Positions 53,647-62,044 of a DNA stretch of 64,000 bases are shown in pieces. This DNA comes from Candidatus Poribacteria bacterium. Its GTDB lineage: Bacteria; Poribacteria; WGA-4E; WGA-3G. The stretch spans positions 1-64,000 of the forward strand of contig JAPPBX010000090.1 of assembly GCA_026702755.1 (NCBI GenBank), written 5' to 3'. Position numbers and translations under genes: made by a program. How positions within the stretch are numbered: position 1 is the stretch's first letter; each line of letters starts with the position of its first letter. Below the pieces are notes generated by a model that had not been told where the DNA came from, did no database searches, and saw only the letters and a program-made list of their open reading frames with translations.

Positions 53647-53764
53647 TCCTTGGCACGGGACCGCATTTCACCATCACGACTTGCCGTGTTGCATCAAAAT
53701 CTCCCACCCTGAACTGTAAAAAAATAAACAGAAAATCCTACTCTAAACAACCCCGGTAAAAAAC

Positions 53765-55036
53765 TCAGACGTACAACTCTTCAAGCACTTCAAAATAATT
53801 CGGAAACGTCTTGCTGACGCACTCAGGATCATTAATCTGAATCCCGGGTGTTTTTAAGCCGACAAGCGAGAACGCCATCGCCATCCGATGGTCTTCGTAG
53901 GTATCAATCGCAGCGGGGGTAATAGAGGCGGGTGAAATTTCGAGTCCGTCTTGGTGTTCAACGACAGGCACGCCTAACTTCCGCAGTTCCGTCACCATCG
54001 CATGAATCCGATCGGTCTCTTGCCAGCGTGTGTGTTCAATGTTTCGGATGGTTACTTTGCTATCAGCGAACGGCGCGATCGCTGCGAGGGTCAGGGAAGT
54101 GTCTGAAATCGTCCTCATATCTACATTAATCCCTTTCAATTGGCGCGGTCCGGTAACAGTAATACCTATATCAGAAGTAGTGACCTGACATCCCATCTGT
54201 TCTAAGAGATGTACAAATCCAAGGTCACCTTGTGCAGAATCCAAGTGTAGGTGTTGGACAGTAACACGTCCACCGGTAAGTGCAGCAGCGGCGAAAAAGT
54301 ATGAGGCGTTAGACGCATCGGGTTCAATGTTATAGACGCGCGGTTGGTATTGTTGTCCGCCTTCAATCCGAAAATACTTATAGTCTTCGTTGATAACCTG
54401 AACACCAAACGCCTCCATGACCGCCAGCGTAATGTCAATATAGGGCATTTCGCGAGCACCCACGACCTCAATCTCCATACCGTTTCTGGCACACGGCGCG
54501 ATGAGCAGCAACGCAGTTAAGAATTGACTGCTCTTACTGACATCAAGTCGAGTTTTTCCACCCTTAAACCCATTCGCTTCAACGATGACAGGGAGATGTC
54601 CGTTCTCAAATTGCGAGCGCGCTGAAATCCCAATTTGTCTCAGGGCATCCAGTAAATCAGAGATAGGACGACCGCGTCGCATCGGTTCATCGCCATCAAT
54701 GACAAATTTTCCATGTCCGAGTGAAACATAAGCGGTAAGAGAACGTGATGTCGTGCCTGAGTTCCCGATATAGAGTTCAGCACCCGAAACCGGAATACTG
54801 CCACCATTTCCGTGGACATTGAACGTTGCCCGCTTCCCATCAGCCTCAATCCCAACACCGAGCTTTCGTAGTGATGCAGACATATAACGCGTATCATCGC
54901 TGAAGAGGGCACCGGTCACTGTTGAAGCACCGCGTGCCATCGCAGCTACCAACAACGCCCGATTCGTATAACTTTTGGAACCGGGTACCTCTATAGTAGC
55001 ATCGAGCGGTTTCAGAAGCGGTTGTATTTCAATCAT
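53765..55036 (-). CDS. aroA: 3-phosphoshikimate 1-carboxyvinyltransferase (EPSP synthase)
   Basis: 423 residues. Shikimate-pathway enzyme joining PEP to shikimate 3-phosphate. GSKSYTNRALLVAA (substrate binding), GNSGTTSRSL, DSAQGD and the C-terminal DTYEDHRMAMAFSL / DPECVSKTFPNYF match. Its start overlaps the dapA-family gene stop by four bases, so the two are co-transcribed. Confidence 0.94.
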   Translation of the reverse strand: MIEIQPLLKPLDATIEVPGSKSYTNRALLVAAMARGASTVTGALFSDDTRYMSASLRKLGVGIEADGKRATFNVHGNGGSIPVSGAELYIGNSGTTSRSLTAYVSLGHGKFVIDGDEPMRRGRPISDLLDALRQIGISARSQFENGHLPVIVEANGFKGGKTRLDVSKSSQFLTALLLIAPCARNGMEIEVVGAREMPYIDITLAVMEAFGVQVINEDYKYFRIEGGQQYQPRVYNIEPDASNASYFFAAAALTGGRVTVQHLHLDSAQGDLGFVHLLEQMGCQVTTSDIGITVTGPRQLKGINVDMRTISDTSLTLAAIAPFADSKVTIRNIEHTRWQETDRIHAMVTELRKLGVPVVEHQDGLEISPASITPAAIDTYEDHRMAMAFSLVGLKTPGIQINDPECVSKTFPNYFEVLEELYV

Positions 55037-55932
55037 TCAGTAATACCCTCGTCCGCCAGCAATTGTCGAAGTTCGGCTTTCGCAGATTCACTCACAGGGA
55101 GCAACGGACTTGTCGTCTGTGCGCTACAGACTCCTAAAATTTCGAGACACGCCTTCATTCCGCTGACACCCTGTCCATACGTATACATTTTGCTGAGTCG
55201 GAGTAACAACTTCTGCAACCGATCGACTTCATCAATATCACGTGCCTTCGCAGCATTGTAGAGCGCGACCGATTCTTTCGGCGCGACGTTTGCGATTGAG
55301 ACAACACCACCGTCCGCACCAAACAGGACAGCTGCGCCGAGCGCAACATGCGAACCGAGGAAGATAGAGAAATCTGTTCTATCACCCAGCAATGCTATGA
55401 GATTGAGGGAGTTCGTCCAATCACCGGTACTGTCCTTAACCCCGACGATATTCTCACAGGTTTCCGCGAGTTCGACGACGATCTGCGGCTTAATAAAGGT
55501 TTTAACGGTGGAGGGAATATTATAGATGAAAACCGGGAGTCTCGTACTCGCGGCGACTGTCTGATAAAATTCGATCAGATCCGCATCATCGGTGGAGGGA
55601 TAGTAGTAGCCCGGTGTCGCAGCGACTGCATCAACACCAAACTGTTCGGCGATTTCAATGTTTTGGATAACGCGTTGGGTGCTTGTATCCATTACACAAC
55701 AGATAACCGGGACACGACCGCCAATTGCTTTGAGAGCGATGTCCATTGCACGTTCGCGTTCTGTGTTTGTTAACGTCGTAAATTCACCTGAACTCCCGAG
55801 TAGATAGATACCGTGAACACCGCTGTTAATTAGTCGGTTAAGTTGATTGACGAACCCGCGTTCATTGACGCGCTCTTTTTCGTCAAGCGGTGTTACTGTC
55901 GGTGTAAAAATGCCTTTGAATTGAATACTCAT
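55033..55932 (-). CDS. DapA-family (dihydrodipicolinate synthase/N-acetylneuraminate lyase) aldolase
   Basis: 299 residues, TIM barrel. Schiff-base Lys166 in VGVKDSTG, Tyr137 in VFIYNIP, pyruvate-carboxylate loop GSSGE (46-50). Could be genuine dapA in lysine synthesis or another member (keto-deoxy sugar aldolase); the SSGEF loop and non-lysine neighbours do not decide. Overlaps aroA by four bases. The ATG is preceded by CAGGAGGTATTC. Confidence 0.87.
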   Translation of the reverse strand: MSIQFKGIFTPTVTPLDEKERVNERGFVNQLNRLINSGVHGIYLLGSSGEFTTLTNTERERAMDIALKAIGGRVPVICCVMDTSTQRVIQNIEIAEQFGVDAVAATPGYYYPSTDDADLIEFYQTVAASTRLPVFIYNIPSTVKTFIKPQIVVELAETCENIVGVKDSTGDWTNSLNLIALLGDRTDFSIFLGSHVALGAAVLFGADGGVVSIANVAPKESVALYNAAKARDIDEVDRLQKLLLRLSKMYTYGQGVSGMKACLEILGVCSAQTTSPLLPVSESAKAELRQLLADEGITE

Positions 55933-56320
55933 GAATACCTCCTGTGAGGAGCAATTGTAATCTTTCTCGCTACTATGGGACCTGTAAGGAACGCCTTACA
56001 CATCTGTCAGTCTTAAGATTTCAGTTTAGCAGAATTTGATTTAGATGTCAAAGAAATATACGTAATTAAACAGGTATTCAGTCTTTGGTTTTCAGTTGTT
56101 AGTAGTTGCAGGTTCATAAAGCGGAAATCGTAATTGTCTGAACCAGGATTTACAAGATTCAAGGATTTTCAGGTTCACAGAATATTACAAATCCTCACTT
56201 GTCAGTTACGCCAAAACATGCTATCATTATATCAGAATTTGACTTCCATTATATATAGATTGTCGGCTATGTATTTAGGTTGCGAGGGAATAGCATCGAG
56301 CACTGAAGGACGTATCACAA
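55933..56320. other. Intergenic region with a dispersed repeat and kinase promoter
   Basis: 388 bases. 56135-56174 is the second copy of the repeat also at 28458. 56199-56227 carries a promoter. The rest is AT-rich and includes a GTATTCAGTCTTTGGTTTTCAG stretch like other decayed repeats; no gene seen. Confidence 0.6.
56199..56227 (+). promoter_or_regulatory. Promoter of the histidine kinase gene
   Basis: TTGTCA (56199-56204), 17 bases, TATCAT (56222-56227), with the ATG 94 bases further on. Confidence 0.6.
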
Positions 56321-58150
56321 ATGAACATTCGTACACAACAGACCCTCAGGTACATAGGCATTGTGCTTTTGGTGATGCTCGCCATGTATTTCTATCTCGG
56401 CACAATGCTCAAAGACTCCATGAGCAAGCGAATCACCAGTGAATTGGAAATTCAGGCAGCACTGACCACAGAATTCTTCATCGACAAACTCCCCGCCGAG
56501 GCTAACTTTAGTTACGATGCAATAGATCCTCTCGTTGATAGACTCGGAAAGACCGAAAAAGTTCGGGTGACCTTCATCGGGACGGATGGAACTGTCTGGG
56601 GTGATACAGAACGGGATGGACAAGCATTACGAGCGATGGACAACCACCTTGCACGTCCAGAGGTCCAAGCGGCTCTTAAAAACGAGGTTGGGATTCGGGA
56701 TCGGTACAGCGATACGACGCAGACGGAATTTCGTTACTTCGCGATGCCCATATATCGCAACGCTGACACAGAAGATTCGTCAAATGAAAAAGGAACCTTG
56801 ATTGGCATCTGCCGTGTCGCGCTCCCGATGGAAGCCGTCAATACAGCCATCGGTAATCTCCGACAGATGGTTCTAATTGCGAGTGTGGTAGGACTTATCC
56901 TGGCAATCGTGTTTAGTGTTCTTAGCACCGGTGCCATCATAAAACCGATTGAGAAATTAACACAGATGACCCAATCGTTTGCCGCTGGCAACATAAACTC
57001 ACGCGTCCCTGTCGATTCAAGGAATGAATTGGGACAACTCTCCCAGAATTTCAACCTAATGGCTGACAGGTTACAGGAACAGATCGACAAAATTTCAGAA
57101 GAACACCGACGCTCGGAAACCATCTTAACGAACATGGGCGAAGGTGTACTACTCGTGAACGGGGCATCTGAGATTACCTATGCCAACCCGACGGCTATCT
57201 CCATGTTGGAGCTGCCGGATGATTATGTGGGTAAAGCATTGATCGAAATCAACCGAATTCCTGAACTCCAAGCACTGCTGCAGAAGGCAGAACAGGCAGA
57301 AACCGTCGCGTTCGCAGAAATCCGTCTCGGCAACCTAACGGAACCGGAGGTAGAGGTCACGGTCGTGCCTGTCTCTGCCGGTCAAGAGTACATTATCGTT
57401 ATCCATGATGTCACCAGGGAACGGCAATTAGAGCGAATTCGCGCCGATTTTGTGGCGAATGTCTCACATGAACTCCGGACACCACTCACAACAATTCGAG
57501 GGTACGCCGAAACGCTACTCGGTGAGGATTCCGTTCGGACGAAGACGGGTGAACAATTTATTGTGAAAATCCTCAATCATTCAACGCGACTTTCAAGGTT
57601 GGTTTCGGACCTGTTGGAACTCTCTCGGTTGGAGTTAGGTGAAGTGAAATTGAAACGCTCGCCGCATCACCTCAATACCTTCTACGAACCAATCTTAGAC
57701 GTGTTTGAACCGCTATTAGAGGAATCGGGACTGGCTTTAAAATGGGAGATTCCTGATGAACTTCCAGAGGTCAACGTAGATCAGCAACTTTTCATGCAGA
57801 TTTTTGTAAATCTGATTGATAATGCGATTAAATATACACCAGATGGCGGCACCATCACGGTCTCGGCAGAAACTGACCTAAGCGACGTATTTGACGGACT
57901 CAACATGAGCATGAAAGAAGTTATCGTGCACGTAAGAGATACAGGCATCGGTATCCCAATGGAATCCCAGTCTCGCGTGTTTGAGCGATTTTACCGAGTG
58001 GACAAAGGACGCGCGCAGGAAATGGGAGGAACCGGCTTAGGACTCGCGATCGCTAAACACATTGTACTCCGTCATAACGGGAGGATATGGCTGGACAGCG
58101 TTTTAGGGCAAGGGAGCGTATTCCATGTTGCCGTGCCGCTATCAGACTAA
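56321..58150 (+). CDS. PhoR-like membrane sensor histidine kinase, orphan
   Basis: 609 residues. TM1 about 10-30, periplasmic sensor about 31-180, TM2 about 185-207, HAMP to about 257 (KLTQMTQSFAAGNINSRVPVDSRNELG), PAS domain about 265-365 (NMGEGVLLVNGASEITYANPTA), H-box FVANVSHELRTPLTT with His383, N-box NLIDNAIKYTP, G1/G2 DTGIGIP and GTGLGLAIAKHIV. All catalytic boxes are intact. No response regulator flanks it, so its partner is elsewhere or it is upstream of a separate regulator. Confidence 0.92.
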   Translation: MNIRTQQTLRYIGIVLLVMLAMYFYLGTMLKDSMSKRITSELEIQAALTTEFFIDKLPAEANFSYDAIDPLVDRLGKTEKVRVTFIGTDGTVWGDTERDGQALRAMDNHLARPEVQAALKNEVGIRDRYSDTTQTEFRYFAMPIYRNADTEDSSNEKGTLIGICRVALPMEAVNTAIGNLRQMVLIASVVGLILAIVFSVLSTGAIIKPIEKLTQMTQSFAAGNINSRVPVDSRNELGQLSQNFNLMADRLQEQIDKISEEHRRSETILTNMGEGVLLVNGASEITYANPTAISMLELPDDYVGKALIEINRIPELQALLQKAEQAETVAFAEIRLGNLTEPEVEVTVVPVSAGQEYIIVIHDVTRERQLERIRADFVANVSHELRTPLTTIRGYAETLLGEDSVRTKTGEQFIVKILNHSTRLSRLVSDLLELSRLELGEVKLKRSPHHLNTFYEPILDVFEPLLEESGLALKWEIPDELPEVNVDQQLFMQIFVNLIDNAIKYTPDGGTITVSAETDLSDVFDGLNMSMKEVIVHVRDTGIGIPMESQSRVFERFYRVDKGRAQEMGGTGLGLAIAKHIVLRHNGRIWLDSVLGQGSVFHVAVPLSD

Positions 58151-58155
58151 ATTTT

Positions 58156-58824
58156 TCACGCTTCTTGTGTGTAAGCCATCTCCCAAAAGAGGTATTCATA
58201 ACGGCTACTCATCAAGAAGTAGTTTTTAATCCGTTCTTTTTCGGAAGGACTATACGCCACTACGAGATTGTTGAGTAGATCGCGTAACCACTCGCCGAGT
58301 GAGAGGAACTCCGGGGAGGCATACATATCAATCCACTCCTGATAGAGCGGTTCCGGTGAGCCACCTTGTCCGGCAAGCGTTGTACCGATCTCAGCATAGC
58401 CCCACTGACAGGGCAAAACACCCGCAACGAGATCCGCCAAAGTACCGACTTCCGCCACATTGAGCAGATGTCGGGTGTAAGCATGCGTTGTAGGTGCAAT
58501 CGGTGCGGCTTCCATCTCAGCGGCAGAGATACCAAATTTCTCGCAATATCCACGATGCAAATCCATTTCGGTATTCAGCGTCGCGTTGAGAAGCTCCGCA
58601 AACATCGCCATCGTGGCTTCATCGTGAGCCTTGATAACACCGTGTGCAAACACACGACTATAGTCCAATAGGAAGAGATAATCCTGAATAAGGTAGAACT
58701 TGAACTTCTCCGTGGGGAGACTTCCATCAGCAATACCGCGAACAAACGGGTGTTTAAGATCGGCTTCCCAAATCGGTGCAGCAGTGAGTCTGAGTTCATC
58801 GGTAAATTTTTTATTTTCTGCCAT
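58156..58824 (-). CDS. tenA: Thiaminase II/TenA family protein
   Basis: 222 residues from the ATG at 58824. TenA salvages thiamin pyrimidine moieties (aminopyrimidine aminohydrolase). Catalytic Cys in LPCQWGYAEIG and Glu in YEYLFWEMAY; YLIQDYLFL and the all-helical pattern fit. No other thi genes adjoin. Convergent with the histidine kinase. Confidence 0.92.
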   Translation of the reverse strand: MAENKKFTDELRLTAAPIWEADLKHPFVRGIADGSLPTEKFKFYLIQDYLFLLDYSRVFAHGVIKAHDEATMAMFAELLNATLNTEMDLHRGYCEKFGISAAEMEAAPIAPTTHAYTRHLLNVAEVGTLADLVAGVLPCQWGYAEIGTTLAGQGGSPEPLYQEWIDMYASPEFLSLGEWLRDLLNNLVVAYSPSEKERIKNYFLMSSRYEYLFWEMAYTQEA

Positions 58825-58901
58825 AGGTATTATCAAAACTCCTTAGAAATATATGATAATCTTAGGTATATATCATACTTTAAGACGCAAAGGATGTCAA
58901 A

Positions 58902-59792
58902 ATGTTTGAGAAACTCGGAATTGTAACCAATATCTGGTCCCAAGAGGTAGAAAAAGGGGCACGCTTCGATGAACTGATGGTGGAATTCGGCGCAAACGGG
59001 TTCAAGGATATGGAAGTACGCGAAGGCGATTACCTCCGCAATTCTGCATTCGGCGAACTCGTTCAACAACTGGAATCTGCAATGCTTGAATATACCGATG
59101 CCGAATTCAAAACCATCTGTGATGCTGTCTGGACCGGTCAGTCTTACGAAACGAAGCACTCCACGCTTTTTGAAGAGGGCGCACGCTTCGCCGAAAAAGC
59201 ATCTGGACTCACCTTGAGTTATGCAATGTCTCACCCTTGGCTTTCGGCACCAAACGACACAGAAGCAGACACGCAACAGATCATTAGTGCGAAGAAACTG
59301 GCATATCTACTCTGTCCAACGCGACCTCGCCTCCGCCTTGTCGATCTCGACAGCGAAGGAGACATCGACGAATCCGCTGCTATTGCGAACCTAAAGCGTT
59401 ACAAAGCACTCTTACCGGACTACCCAATGATTTTCGCCGTAGAAAATGCCCGACAAACCGCCACACTAACCTTAAAGTTAGCAGTCGCGGGCGGTGCTAA
59501 ACTCACGTACGACGAGACGAATACATATCGCGCTGATAGGACAACCGTGAATTCACCGGACGAATTCTGGGGTACCGTTAAAATGGAGGATCTCACGTCG
59601 GTACACTTCAAGCAGAAAACGGAGGACGGGGTTCTCTCAGAAGTGAGCAATGGGTTCGTTGACTTCCGTGCGATCGCGGAACATCTGAAAACACGGCACT
59701 ATACCGGCGATCTGCTCCTCGAGAACACACCGACTGCGCATTCGCTACAGGATGCCTTGCGGAGCCGAGAGTATCTACAGCGCGTCTCATAA
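58902..59792 (+). CDS. Sugar phosphate isomerase/epimerase-like TIM-barrel protein
   Basis: 296 residues, xylose-isomerase-like barrel: MFEKLGIVTNIWSQ, NGFKDMEVREGDY, FAVENARQT, KLTYDETNTY, VHFKQKT and DLLLENTPT supply a likely divalent metal site. No EC number can be given. Ended by a terminator. Confidence 0.8.
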   Translation: MFEKLGIVTNIWSQEVEKGARFDELMVEFGANGFKDMEVREGDYLRNSAFGELVQQLESAMLEYTDAEFKTICDAVWTGQSYETKHSTLFEEGARFAEKASGLTLSYAMSHPWLSAPNDTEADTQQIISAKKLAYLLCPTRPRLRLVDLDSEGDIDESAAIANLKRYKALLPDYPMIFAVENARQTATLTLKLAVAGGAKLTYDETNTYRADRTTVNSPDEFWGTVKMEDLTSVHFKQKTEDGVLSEVSNGFVDFRAIAEHLKTRHYTGDLLLENTPTAHSLQDALRSREYLQRVS

Positions 59793-59829
59793 ATAGTTTG
59801 AGAGTATTGTTCAATTATCATAAAAATTG

Positions 59830-59875
59830 CTCCGCTGCTGGTGTGGTCTGAAACCGTGCCAACAGCGGAGTTTGT
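59830..59875 (+). terminator. Rho-independent terminator
   Basis: CTCCGCTG (59830-59837) pairs with CAGCGGAG (59863-59870), followed by TTTGTTGTT; serves the isomerase-like gene. Confidence 0.75.
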
Positions 59876-59896
59876 TGTTAGTTTATAAAGTAGAAA

Positions 59897-60742
59897 CTAA
59901 AAGGGGGAGTCTTGCGTTTGTGCGGTTTCTGCCTGACCGTCACTGGAAGGTACAGTTTCCTGATTCGCGGATTCCTCAGATGCCGGAACGTCACTTTCCT
60001 GTGCAGCTGCCGTTAATTGCTTAATTCGCTCGCACAATTCATCCAGCAACTTTGGTGCTGTTTCCGCTGCTTTTAGTTCAGCGGAAAGTTGGGTCCATTG
60101 CATTTCACTCATATCGTTCCGGGATTCCACACTGTATTTACGTTTGATGTAATTCCAGAGGTCTGCCTTAGTAATGCCCTTCTCTCCAAGAGGTCCTTCC
60201 AGATTGTTTGCAATCGCGAAGGCAGCCTTCTGTGCGTTAGCGATATTTCCATCACTCTGTTGTGGCAGTGGTTGTTGTGTTGCATTACCGCTCCCTGCTT
60301 TTCGGTGCAGATAGAAATTCAGCACCTCACGGATAACCGGCACAGGTATTAACTGTTTAATTGCGTTACGTTGTGCTTTGTGAATTGCTTTGGTGAAAGC
60401 GAACGGATCGGGACGGTTCCCAGCCAACTTCGATTGTTCATACGCGCCATAGCGAGACGAACCCGTGATTGTATCAACAGCTTTGGCAGTCGCAATCCAA
60501 GAATGTTCGCGTTCCTCATAATCTATCTCTTCAATCTGGATACCGCCGCGGCGGTTTGCGGCTTCGTTAATGCCCGCTAAGGTCAATCCCTCAACGGTGC
60601 GTCCGCCTTGTTTAAAGGAATAGACATAATCCTGAATTGTCTGTCCAGTCATCAATTCAATGATAGCCTGATCGTCCACCTGATCAACGACTTCGTATTC
60701 AGCCGTAACCGGTACCATTTCGTCCTTTTTTTCTTCAGCCAT
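59897..60742 (-). CDS. Unrecognised soluble protein, possibly DNA-metabolism related
   Basis: 281 residues. Three parts: about 1-155 a mixed alpha/beta domain (TLAGINEAANRRGG, SWIATAKAVDTITGSSRYGAYEQSK), with KAIHKAQRNAIKQLIPVPVIREVLNFYLHRK, which resembles segments of phage recombination/annealing proteins (KAxRNAI...LIP); a helical middle; and a Gln/Ser/Glu-rich tail ending PSSDGQAETAQTQDSPF, whose acidic-aromatic end (DSPF) resembles SSB-like protein-interaction tails. I do not recognise the family; a DNA-binding role is a guess. Confidence 0.5.
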   Translation of the reverse strand: MAEEKKDEMVPVTAEYEVVDQVDDQAIIELMTGQTIQDYVYSFKQGGRTVEGLTLAGINEAANRRGGIQIEEIDYEEREHSWIATAKAVDTITGSSRYGAYEQSKLAGNRPDPFAFTKAIHKAQRNAIKQLIPVPVIREVLNFYLHRKAGSGNATQQPLPQQSDGNIANAQKAAFAIANNLEGPLGEKGITKADLWNYIKRKYSVESRNDMSEMQWTQLSAELKAAETAPKLLDELCERIKQLTAAAQESDVPASEESANQETVPSSDGQAETAQTQDSPF

Positions 60743-60935
60743 AACATCCTCCGATTTCTAAATACATCAGATTTCTAAACATATAATTAGTATAACATAT
60801 TTTTAGATATATATCAAAGAAAAAATGCGATTTTGTTAGTTCATAGTTTGTTTTATCTTCAAGATACGCAACGCACGATATGGGGTGTATGATACCATCC
60901 TATACCCAATTTTTCAAGTCAATAATTCGTCTACA

Positions 60936-61745
60936 TTAATCGTCGGCAATGCCTGTAGTGATCTCAACCTGTTTTCCCTCTGTCACGATCCTTTCAATGT
61001 AGAGTGTGAACGTATATGTTTGATGATTCTTGTATTTTTGAAGGTTTGAAGGAAAGGAACTGTCTGCTGCAACATCATCTATAACCCAAAATGTCACATT
61101 TCTACTGTTTGTGGCAAGTGTCATTGCCCCTGAATAAACCTTTACCAATTCCGGGTCCACATCATCTCGAATGCCCAGCAGCTCATTTAATCTATCAAGT
61201 GCAACGGTCGCTTGAAGGCGCACTGTTTCGCCAGCATATCTTTGACCACCAGCCACAATCTGTTCAAGCGTCGTGTCAATAACCTCAATATCCGCTTTCC
61301 CGGTGTGTTCGGGGACATCAGACCGGATGATAAAGAAATGATCTCCGTGTATAGTTGTGTCTTCGGAAATATCTTTTATATGAGATGTGAAGGTGTAGGT
61401 TGTATAACTCCGAATATGTGCCAGATCACTTTCCATGTAGTTTGTATAATAGTGATTGTGCACAGACTTAGCGTCTGAATCCGTGATAAAAAAATGTACT
61501 TTATTGTGATGCGTAAACAATTCTAAGGTTGGAGGATCTCCATCAGCACTCGGATAAATTCTGCCAGCAGCTGTAATTGTAACCTTCTGTCCTTTGTATT
61601 TTGAGCCGGCTCCGTGCTTTGCAACATCGGTGACAATATCAGTGAGGGTAGCAGATTCGATGCTGCGGGTTCTCAGGGGAGATTTTGCACACCCACCAAA
61701 GATCGTAATAGCAAGGCAGGTAACTAAAGACGTAAAAAGTTTCAT
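60936..61745 (-). CDS. Lipoprotein with two repeated domains
   Basis: 269 residues. Lipobox FGGC near residue 19. The two halves resemble each other: TLTDIVTDVAKHGAGSKYKGQKVTITAAG and TLEQIVAGGQRYAGETVRLQATVAL, each followed by VHFFITDSD / VTFWVIDDV and TYTF. This suggests a duplicated small beta domain (OB-fold-like by eye). Function unknown. Confidence 0.72.
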   Translation of the reverse strand: MKLFTSLVTCLAITIFGGCAKSPLRTRSIESATLTDIVTDVAKHGAGSKYKGQKVTITAAGRIYPSADGDPPTLELFTHHNKVHFFITDSDAKSVHNHYYTNYMESDLAHIRSYTTYTFTSHIKDISEDTTIHGDHFFIIRSDVPEHTGKADIEVIDTTLEQIVAGGQRYAGETVRLQATVALDRLNELLGIRDDVDPELVKVYSGAMTLATNSRNVTFWVIDDVAADSSFPSNLQKYKNHQTYTFTLYIERIVTEGKQVEITTGIADD

Positions 61746-61788
61746 GTAAGGATCCTTTCACAGAGGTAATATCGGTATCAAATTAGTT

Positions 61789-61880
61789 AGGATTTACGCA
61801 GCGTCCTTTGCTGGCGAGGTTTAAAACCTCGCCAGCGGCGTGCAGGTCGTGGGTACTCGTCAGTAAATTGTGTAAGTCTT
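61789..61880. mobile_element. MITE-like palindromic element, copy 2
   Basis: 92 bp. Ends AGGATTTACGCA and TGTGTAAGTCTT, inverted; centre GCTGGCGAGGT-ttaaa-ACCTCGCCAGC. It lies in the opposite orientation to the copy at 41839-41929, and the two align along their length. Both sit upstream of reverse-strand lipoprotein genes' start. Confidence 0.75.
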
Positions 61881-61981
61881 ATGTTGTCAACAAAACAGTT
61901 TCTATATGAAAATCATAATGATTCTGATTTGATTATGTCAAATTAAATTTGTAAAACATATTTAAACATCGTTCCATAAAC

Positions 61982-62010
61982 TTGATTTCGATCCTGAATT
62001 CTGCTATAAT
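61982..62010 (+). promoter_or_regulatory. Promoter of the sugar ABC ATPase gene
   Basis: TTGATT (61982-61987), 17 bases, TATAAT (62005-62010); the GTG start follows at 62045. Confidence 0.75.
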
Positions 62011-62044
62011 AGCAAAAAACCGAGTATCGGAGCATTGACAAACA

